64,000 nt of DNA. Origin: Pseudomonas oryzicola (lineage in GTDB: Bacteria > Pseudomonadota > Gammaproteobacteria > Pseudomonadales > Pseudomonadaceae). The stretch spans positions 707,001-771,000 of the forward strand of contig NZ_JABWRZ020000001.1 of assembly GCF_014269185.2 (NCBI RefSeq), read 5' to 3'. The notes beneath the pieces are model-generated. The model saw only the letters and a program-made list of their open reading frames with translations, made no database searches and was not told the DNA's origin. Shown here one piece after another: positions 58,534 through 64,000 of this stretch (its first letter is position 1; each line of letters begins with the position of its first letter). A program made the position numbers and the translations under genes.

Positions 58534-60468
58534 GTGTCTGCCATCCTCTCACTGTTACGAAGCCGCCTTTTGCGGCCTGTGTTTGTTGCCCTTGGTATCG
58601 CTCTTTTGGTGCAGGTGCTGGTCGCCGTTGCGCTTACCCGAAGCACGGTCACCGCCCTGGAAGCCGACCTGGGTGAACGCCTGGGCAAAGACAGCCGCCA
58701 ACTCGCCAGTGAGTTGGAGCAAGCCGGGCAAGATGTGCGCTCCGGCCTCGACGGGCTCTCCAGCAGCACCCGCCAGCGCCTGAGTGCAGGTTTGTCGGCA
58801 CGCCTGCAAAGCGAGCAGCAGCAGCTGCGCAGCACGCTGGAGAAGAACCTCAAGGACTCCGCTAACGATATGGCCGAGCTGCTGGCTTCGGTCGCCCCGC
58901 GGGCGATCTGGGACAACGATGTGCCGGTGCTCTCCGACTTCGCGCGCCGCGCCCAGCGCAACCCCAACGTGCTGTTTGTGGTTTACGACGACGCCCAGGG
59001 CCAGCACCTCACCCGCTACCTGAACCGGCAGAACCCGATCAACCAGGCGTTGATGGAAAAAGGTCAGGGCGAGCGTGCGCTGGACAAGGTGATCGACGCG
59101 GCACGGCGGGACCCGGCGGTGTACTTCGTCGAGGCCTCGATCAGCCCCAATGGTGCGGAAATCGGCAAGGTGGTGATGGGTGTTTCCACGGCTGGCATCG
59201 ACCAGGAGCTCAAGGCGCTCGACCAGCGCTTCGCCGCCCTTATCACCAGTGGCGAGCAACTGGTCGGTGACAGCCTGGTCGGTGCTGCGGCCGAGAGTGG
59301 CGACACCCTGCGCGAGCGTTTGGAAAAGGCCCAGGGCAGCGCCGCCGCGATGCAGGCCAATACAGCACAGACGGTTCGCGATGCCGCTGCCGAGCTGCGC
59401 TGGCGTATCGGCCTGGGGCTGGTGCTGGTCGGCCTAGGGGTGCTGCTGGTGGTAGCCGTGGTACTTGGCCGGCGGGTGTTGAGCAAGCTGCGCCTGCTGA
59501 TCGCTGCACTCGACGACCTGGCTGCCGGTGAAGGCGACCTGACCAAGCGCGTGCTGCTCGACAGCCGCGATGAAATCGGCGACATGGCCTCGGCGGTGAA
59601 CCGCTTTGTCGACAAGCTGCAGCCCATCGTGCGCGAGGCCGGCGAGGTGGCGCAGCGTACCGGCGTTGAGATTGGCGCAATGGCCCAGCGCAATGCCGGC
59701 GCCGATGCTGCCGCTGCACTGCAACGCGATGAAGTGGCGGCCAGCCTGCGCGACCTGTCGAGCATGGCCGACGAGGCCCAGGCTGAAAGCCATGCGATGC
59801 AGGCTGCGCTGCAACAAGTCGTGGATATCCGCCAGGCCACCAATGAAAACAGTCGCACCTCGACCCAGCTGGCCGGCTTGATCGAGAATCTGGCCGAGCA
59901 GGTGGAGACCGGCTCGCAGGTGATCGAGCGGCTGGCCAAGCAGAGTGAACAGATTGAAGTGGTGCTGACGGTGATCCACGGTATTGCCGAACAGACCAAC
60001 CTGTTGGCCCTCAACGCTGCCATCGAGGCTGCCCGGGCGGGCGAGACCGGGCGTGGGTTTGCCGTTGTGGCTGATGAAGTGCGGGCGTTGGCGAGCAAGA
60101 CGCAAAGCTCCACCGGCGACATCCAGGCGCATATCGCCGCCTTGCAGAAAGGTGCGAAGGAAGCCGTGGCGACCATCAGCCAGGCCGGGCTCAAGGCCAG
60201 CGAAGGGCTGCTGGTGCTGCGCGACAACGAGCGCCGTCAGCAGTCGGTGCAGGTGGCGGTCGAGCAGGTGCATGCGGCGATCGGCCTGGCAACCCGGGCA
60301 GCCGAACAGCAGGCCCATGGTGCGCAGGCGGTGCGGGGGCGAGTTGAAAACATCCATGCACAAGCCGAGCGCTCGGCCGAAGTAGTGATGCAGACCACGG
60401 CCAGCAGCAAGGTGCTGGATGACCTGGCCGCACAGCTGCGGGCAAGCCTGGGCCAATTCAGAGCCTGA
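58534..60468 (+). CDS. Methyl-accepting chemotaxis protein
   Basis: GTG 58534 follows CGAGGG and gives 644 residues. Helix 1 is at about 13-35. A periplasmic sensor of about 250 residues follows, starting with a Gln/Ser/Leu-rich coiled coil (about 60-110), then a Cache-like core ([17 protein letters not shown]). Helix 2 is at about 291-313, then a HAMP domain ([28 protein letters not shown]). The signalling tip [35 protein letters not shown] is intact (about 485-520). No CheR-binding pentapeptide ends the protein. Ligand unknown. Confidence 0.93.
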   Translation: MSAILSLLRSRLLRPVFVALGIALLVQVLVAVALTRSTVTALEADLGERLGKDSRQLASELEQAGQDVRSGLDGLSSSTRQRLSAGLSARLQSEQQQLRSTLEKNLKDSANDMAELLASVAPRAIWDNDVPVLSDFARRAQRNPNVLFVVYDDAQGQHLTRYLNRQNPINQALMEKGQGERALDKVIDAARRDPAVYFVEASISPNGAEIGKVVMGVSTAGIDQELKALDQRFAALITSGEQLVGDSLVGAAAESGDTLRERLEKAQGSAAAMQANTAQTVRDAAAELRWRIGLGLVLVGLGVLLVVAVVLGRRVLSKLRLLIAALDDLAAGEGDLTKRVLLDSRDEIGDMASAVNRFVDKLQPIVREAGEVAQRTGVEIGAMAQRNAGADAAAALQRDEVAASLRDLSSMADEAQAESHAMQAALQQVVDIRQATNENSRTSTQLAGLIENLAEQVETGSQVIERLAKQSEQIEVVLTVIHGIAEQTNLLALNAAIEAARAGETGRGFAVVADEVRALASKTQSSTGDIQAHIAALQKGAKEAVATISQAGLKASEGLLVLRDNERRQQSVQVAVEQVHAAIGLATRAAEQQAHGAQAVRGRVENIHAQAERSAEVVMQTTASSKVLDDLAAQLRASLGQFRA

Positions 60469-60495
60469 TGCGGCCGCTCCTACAAGGGGCGGTGT

Positions 60496-60504
60496 TGCTA
60501 TGAT
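60496..60504 (+). promoter_or_regulatory. Possible extended -10 promoter for the DUF2867 gene
   Basis: TGCTATGAT matches TGn-TAnnnT and lies 31 bases before the ATG at 60535, just after a partial REP (CGGCCGCTCCTACAAGGGGC). A -35 is not clear. Confidence 0.35.
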
Positions 60505-60534
60505 GGCGGCGACACATGGCAAAAGGAGTTGTTC

Positions 60535-61005
60535 ATGTCTGCCCAACTGGTCGCCGCCCCGGCCGAGCTGGATTTTTTTCATTCCGATGGCATCGTCGTC
60601 ACTGCGCCAATGACCGCCTTCGGGGCCTACTGTGCCATGACCTCGGTCGTCCCGGGCTGGCTGGCCGTGGCCTTCCGCCTGCGCGACTCCATTTCGCGGC
60701 GGTTCAATGTCGCTGCCATCCACGGTTTCTCATCACGCAGCCCCGAGCAGGTGCCGGTAGTCGGCGAGCTTCTGGATTTTTTCACCGTCGAAGCGATCGT
60801 TGATCAGCAACTGGTCCTGACTTCGCGCGACACGCACCTGGCGGTGATGGTGAGCATGGATCTGGATGAAGCAGGGCAGGGGCGGCAATACTTGCGCGTA
60901 ACCACCTCGGTGCAGTGCTTCAACAGGTTCGGCCGCCTCTACATGCTGCCGGTCGGCAAGGCTCATGGGCCTATCGTGCGGCGCATGCTGCGTAACATCG
61001 TCTGA
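60535..61005 (+). CDS. DUF2867-type protein
   Basis: ATG 60535 after AAGGAG gives 156 residues with no signal or membrane helix. The pattern FRLRDSISRRFNVAAIHGF, VDQQLVLTSRDTHLAVMVSMDLDE and the C-terminal FGRLYMLPVGKAHGPIVRRMLRNI is that of DUF2867, a ligand-binding-like (SRPBCC-like) group of unknown role. It stands alone between the chemoreceptor and the convergent ABC permease. Confidence 0.8.
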   Translation: MSAQLVAAPAELDFFHSDGIVVTAPMTAFGAYCAMTSVVPGWLAVAFRLRDSISRRFNVAAIHGFSSRSPEQVPVVGELLDFFTVEAIVDQQLVLTSRDTHLAVMVSMDLDEAGQGRQYLRVTTSVQCFNRFGRLYMLPVGKAHGPIVRRMLRNIV

Positions 61006-61012
61006 AGGCCTT

Positions 61013-61033
61013 TTCGCGGGCAAGCCCGCGAAG
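61013..61033. repeat. REP palindrome between convergent genes
   Basis: TTCGCGGGC-AAG-CCCGCGAA type sequence (CTTCGCGGGCAAGCCCGCGAAG core, one base changed on the left) lies between the DUF2867 stop and the permease stop. It probably doubles as a bidirectional terminator. Confidence 0.75.
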
Positions 61034-61037
61034 CAGG

Positions 61038-62603
61038 TTACGCCTTGTTCAGATACATGCGTGTAGTCAGCAGATAAACCGGCAATCCTGATACCACGAT
61101 CAGCAGTGCCGCATAAGGCGCCGCTGCCGCGAACTCGACGTTGGCGGTATGTGCCCACACCTCGGTGGCCAAGGTGGTCATGCCGGTAGGGCTGAGCAGC
61201 AATGTCGCGGTCAGTTCCTTCATGGCATCCAGAAACACCAATGCAAAGGCCGCTGCCATGGCCGGGAAAATGATCGGCAAGGTCACCCGGCAGAACGCGG
61301 CAAAGCTGTTCGCGCCCAAGGTGCGTGCGGCTTCCTCCAGTGTCGGCGAAGCCTTGTTCAGCGCGGTACGCACTGGCGACTGGGCCAGTGGCAGGAACAG
61401 CAGCGCGTAGGCGAGCAACAACAAGGCCGTGGTCTGGTACAGCGCCGGCACATAGTGCAGGGCGAAGAATACCAGGGTCAGGGCAATTACCAGGCCGGGC
61501 AGGGCGTGCAGCAGGTACGGCAGGCGTTCGGCCCAGATTGCCAGGCGGCCTTTGTAGCGCACCACCAGGAAGCTGATCGGCAGGGCCAGTAGCACGCAGA
61601 AGCCGGCACCACCAAGCGACACCGACAGCGAGGTGAACAACGCCTTGGAGATGGCCGCCACCGGAAATGCCGCTGATGATCCTACGCTCAGCCAATAGCC
61701 GAGCATGGCCAGCGGAATACCGCTGCCCAGCACTGCCAGGGCTACACAGAACAGTTGCGCCAGCACGGCCCAGCCGCGTAGCCGCACCGGTTGCGCGCGG
61801 CGTGCCACGCCCTGGCCGATGCGCACATGGCGTGCCTTGCCGCGAACGCGAAATTCCAGCCACAGCATCACCAGGCACAGCGCCAGCAGTACAGCCGACA
61901 GCATCGCAGCATTGGCATTGCTGAATTCCAGTTCGAACTGCTGGTAGATCGCCGTGGTGAAGGTCTGCAGGCCGAGGATCGACAGCGCGCCGAACTCCAC
62001 CAGCATGTGCAGGGCAATCAGCAGCGCACCGCCGAGCATCGATGGCCACAGCAGCGGCAGGGTGACCTTGACGAATACGCCCCAGCGGCTGCAACCCAGG
62101 GTGCGTGCCGACTCTTCCAGCGAGGTGTCGAGATTGCGCAAAGTAGCCGCTACTGGCAGGAATACCAGCGGGTACTTGGACAACGCCATGACCAGGATCG
62201 CCCCGCCCAGGCCTTCGAAGTCCGAGCTCAGCGACACCCAGGTGAAGCTGCTGACGAACGACGGTACGGCGAACGGCAGGCACAGCACCACGCCCCACAG
62301 CCTGCGGCCGTACAGGTTGCTGCGCTCCAGCAACCAGGCCAGGGCAAGGCCGACCACCATGCAGGCCAGCGTCACCCCGATCATCAGTATCAGGGTGTTG
62401 CGCATCAGCCCCCAGACAAACGGCCGCCACAGCAGGTGCAAGGCTTCGCGCCAGCCGGCTTCCCAGGCTTTGATGGCGACGTAGGCCAATGGCAGCAAGC
62501 TCATTGCCACCAGGAACAGCACAGGCAGCAGCACCCAGACGGAAGGGCGCTTGCGGCGCGGTACGAAGCGTACCGGCACCGGCTCGGACAGGGCGGCAGT
62601 CAT
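61038..62603 (-). CDS. ABC transporter permease, iron(III) (FbpB/HitB-like)
   Basis: This 521-residue protein has two permease domains of about six helices each. Each carries an EAA loop: SLEESARTLGCSRWGVFVKVTLPLLWPSM in the first half and TLEEAARTLGANSFAAFCRVTLPIIFPAM in the second. This fused form is typical of ferric iron permeases such as FbpB, SfuB and HitB. The start overlaps the binding-protein stop by one base. No ATPase gene follows; the next gene is convergent. Iron as substrate is inferred from family. Confidence 0.88.
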   Translation of the reverse strand: MTAALSEPVPVRFVPRRKRPSVWVLLPVLFLVAMSLLPLAYVAIKAWEAGWREALHLLWRPFVWGLMRNTLILMIGVTLACMVVGLALAWLLERSNLYGRRLWGVVLCLPFAVPSFVSSFTWVSLSSDFEGLGGAILVMALSKYPLVFLPVAATLRNLDTSLEESARTLGCSRWGVFVKVTLPLLWPSMLGGALLIALHMLVEFGALSILGLQTFTTAIYQQFELEFSNANAAMLSAVLLALCLVMLWLEFRVRGKARHVRIGQGVARRAQPVRLRGWAVLAQLFCVALAVLGSGIPLAMLGYWLSVGSSAAFPVAAISKALFTSLSVSLGGAGFCVLLALPISFLVVRYKGRLAIWAERLPYLLHALPGLVIALTLVFFALHYVPALYQTTALLLLAYALLFLPLAQSPVRTALNKASPTLEEAARTLGANSFAAFCRVTLPIIFPAMAAAFALVFLDAMKELTATLLLSPTGMTTLATEVWAHTANVEFAAAAPYAALLIVVSGLPVYLLTTRMYLNKA

Positions 62604-63616
62604 CAGAGCAGGCCGACCTCGCGTTCCAGCTCGATGGCTTCCTCGGCATTGCCCAGGTCCGCCGGCGAGATCTTCGGCGGGCGCAGCTCTTCGAACGGTT
62701 TCAGGCCACGGTCGGAGACCATGCCTTTGTGCAGCGGGTACTCGGCGGTGGTCTGGGTGATCACGCGCTGGCCTTCTTCGCTGGCCATCCAGTTGAGCAG
62801 GGCCTGGGCTTCCTTCGGGTGCTTGCTGGCCTTGACCGCCGCTGCACCGGAGATAGTCACCAGGTTGCCGGCATCGCCGTCGGCCAGGTAGTACAACTTG
62901 GAGTCGAGCTTGCCGCGCTCGCGTTCCAGTGCATACCAGTAGTAGTTGTTCACCAGTACGGCGGCGACTTCGCCTTTTTCCACGGCCTTCAGGGCGACCA
63001 TGTTGTTGGTGTAGGTCTTGCCGAAGGCTTTCAGGCCGGTCAGCCATTCTTCGGTGGCTTCGCGACCGTGCATCTTCAGGATGGCCACGGCCTGTTCCTG
63101 GAATGCACCGCTGGTAGGCACATAACCGACACGGCCATCCCATTCAGGGCCGGCAAAATCCATGACGGTGGTCGGCAGGTCTTTCTCGTCGATCTTCTTC
63201 GGGTTGTACACGACGACGCGGGTGCGTGCGGTGACGCCCATCCAGGTGTCGTTGGCGCCAACGTATTCCTTGGGCAGCATGTTCAGCGTGGCATCGTCGA
63301 TCTTCGCCAGCAGGCCCAGCTCGCCCAGGTTGTTTAGGGGCGGGGACTCTTCGGTGTAGATGATGTCGGCCGGCGAACGGTCGCCTTCCTCGATGATCTG
63401 GCTGGCCAGCTGATTGCTGCTGCCCTTGCGAATATTGATGTGGATGCCGGTCTTGGCCTCGTAGGCCTTGGCGATGGCTTCGCCGATTTCCTTGTGCTGG
63501 CCGTTGTACATGGTCAGGGTGACCGGTGCATCTGCCATGGCGGCCGGAGCGCCGATGACCAGGCTCAGCACGGCGGCGGCCAAGGTACGCATCAGCGGTT
63601 GCGGGCGGATCGTCAT
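62603..63616 (-). CDS. ABC transporter substrate-binding protein, iron(III) (FbpA/HitA-like)
   Basis: The 337-residue protein has a signal peptide ending AMA before DAPVTLTMYNGQHKE, and a class II binding-protein fold. SPADIIYTEESPPLNNLGELGLL and NNYYWYALERER contain the tyrosine pair that binds ferric iron in FbpA-type proteins. It would deliver iron to the permease encoded next. The SD GAGGAAG lies before the ATG complementary to 63614-63616. Upstream is a small palindrome (63661-63674). Confidence 0.88.
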   Translation of the reverse strand: MTIRPQPLMRTLAAAVLSLVIGAPAAMADAPVTLTMYNGQHKEIGEAIAKAYEAKTGIHINIRKGSSNQLASQIIEEGDRSPADIIYTEESPPLNNLGELGLLAKIDDATLNMLPKEYVGANDTWMGVTARTRVVVYNPKKIDEKDLPTTVMDFAGPEWDGRVGYVPTSGAFQEQAVAILKMHGREATEEWLTGLKAFGKTYTNNMVALKAVEKGEVAAVLVNNYYWYALERERGKLDSKLYYLADGDAGNLVTISGAAAVKASKHPKEAQALLNWMASEEGQRVITQTTAEYPLHKGMVSDRGLKPFEELRPPKISPADLGNAEEAIELEREVGLL

Positions 63617-63660
63617 GCGGGTACTTCCTCGCTTACGGCTACATATTTGGAAACAATGGT

Positions 63661-63674
63661 AAACGAAATCGTTT
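63661..63674. promoter_or_regulatory. Palindrome upstream of the iron-type binding-protein gene
   Basis: AAACGA-AA-TCGTTT is a 6-bp inverted repeat 45 bases before the start codon, in an AT-rich stretch where the -35 region could be. The match to the Fur consensus is poor (about half of 19 bases), so I do not call it a Fur box. It may be another operator. Confidence 0.35.
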
Positions 63675-63800
63675 CTCAAGTGGCCGGGTGAGGAGAAATT
63701 CATGGGGCAGACCAAGGTGTAACGGCCTAGAGGCCGGTGCAGGTTTGCACCTTGTCGGTGTCGTTGCTCGAAGGAGGGCGATACAAAAAACGCAGGCAAG

Positions 63801-63831
63801 AAAAAACCCACTAGCAAGCTAGTGGGTTTTT
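63801..63831. terminator. Bidirectional terminator downstream of tRNA-Leu
   Basis: AAAAAA-CCCACTAG-CAAG-CTAGTGGG-TTTTT is a strong hairpin just past the 3' end of the minus-strand tRNA, so it should end the tRNA transcript before the binding-protein gene. Confidence 0.92.
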
Positions 63832-63834
63832 GTA

Positions 63835-63921
63835 TGGTGCCCAGGAGAAGACTCGAACTTCCACGACCGTTAAGTCACTGATACCTGAAACCAGCGCGTC
63901 TACCAATTCCGCCACCTGGGC
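63835..63921 (-). tRNA. tRNA-Leu (anticodon CAG)
   Basis: Read on the minus strand, the 87-nt molecule starts GCCCAGGTGGCGGAATTGG, has the acceptor stem GCCCAGG/CCTGGGC, and ends with discriminator A plus an encoded CCA. The anticodon loop TTCAGGT between CTGGT and ATCAG gives anticodon CAG, reading CUG. The variable arm is long, as in leucine tRNAs, and the T loop GTTCGAGTC is normal. The remaining 79 bases to the window end show no gene and should hold its promoter. Confidence 0.97.
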
Positions 63922-64000
63922 AAAGCTTTACATCATCTGGAGAAGGCTACTATCGTTCGCTTTCACACAGTAGTAACAGATCCTTGGTCATCTATTACTT

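Noticed and set aside
63655..63680. Fur box upstream of the iron-type binding protein
   Set aside because: Only about 9-10 of 19 consensus positions match; the palindrome is reported as an unassigned operator candidate instead.

Overview
The window is a GC-rich, densely packed stretch of a gammaproteobacterial chromosome. Gene content and order point to the Pseudomonas putida group. Three blocks follow the order I remember for Pseudomonas: carbamoyltransferase / glycosyltransferases / mig-14 / PIG-L deacetylase / LPS kinase / waaL / msbA / hldE; parE / two small genes / parC; and nnrD-tsaE-amiB-mutL-miaA-hfq-hflX-hflK-hflC-hisZ-purA. P. putida-type REP palindromes also occur repeatedly. All names come from reading motifs; no database search was run.

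Layout. 1-11,770: lipopolysaccharide core assembly and export (end of a carbamoyltransferase, four glycosyltransferase-like genes, a Mig-14 protein, a PIG-L deacetylase, a WaaP-type kinase on the opposite strand, O-antigen ligase, MsbA flippase, bifunctional HldE). 11,797-15,214: a minus-strand group (Nudix-like protein, aldo/keto reductase, FAD oxidoreductase, SMR efflux protein) divergent from a LysR regulator. 16,204-17,481: waaA (Kdo transferase). 17,613-18,515: an AT-richer orphan gene built from two repeats of a beta-rich domain, the clearest accessory gene here. 18,569-23,752: TolC, then a TPP riboswitch, thiC and a CytX-like pyrimidine transporter. 23,721-33,940: a DUF3298 lipoprotein, nudF, a DUF1249 protein, cpdA, a YqiA-type esterase, then parE - phytase-like protein - retropepsin-like protein - parC (topoisomerase IV), and a PqiC-like lipoprotein.

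34,037-42,171: an AhpA/YtjB-type membrane protein with an apparently degenerate nucleotidyl-cyclase domain, serB, psd, a rhodanese, an HDOD protein, and motAB behind a convincing sigma-28 (FliA) promoter. 42,322-45,953: rsgA, orn, a TRIC-family membrane protein and queG. 46,019-58,302: a long same-strand housekeeping run from nnrD to purA. 58,534-61,005: a chemoreceptor and a DUF2867 protein. 61,038-63,616: an iron-type ABC permease and binding protein without an adjacent ATPase. 63,835-63,921: tRNA-Leu(CAG).

Most of the window is conserved core genome. The parts I would look at again are the orphan repeat protein with its GACAGT-rich upstream region, the cyclase-like domain next to serB, the Nudix-like protein at 11.8 kb, the two coupled genes between the topoisomerase IV subunits, and the set of perfect or near-perfect REP palindromes.
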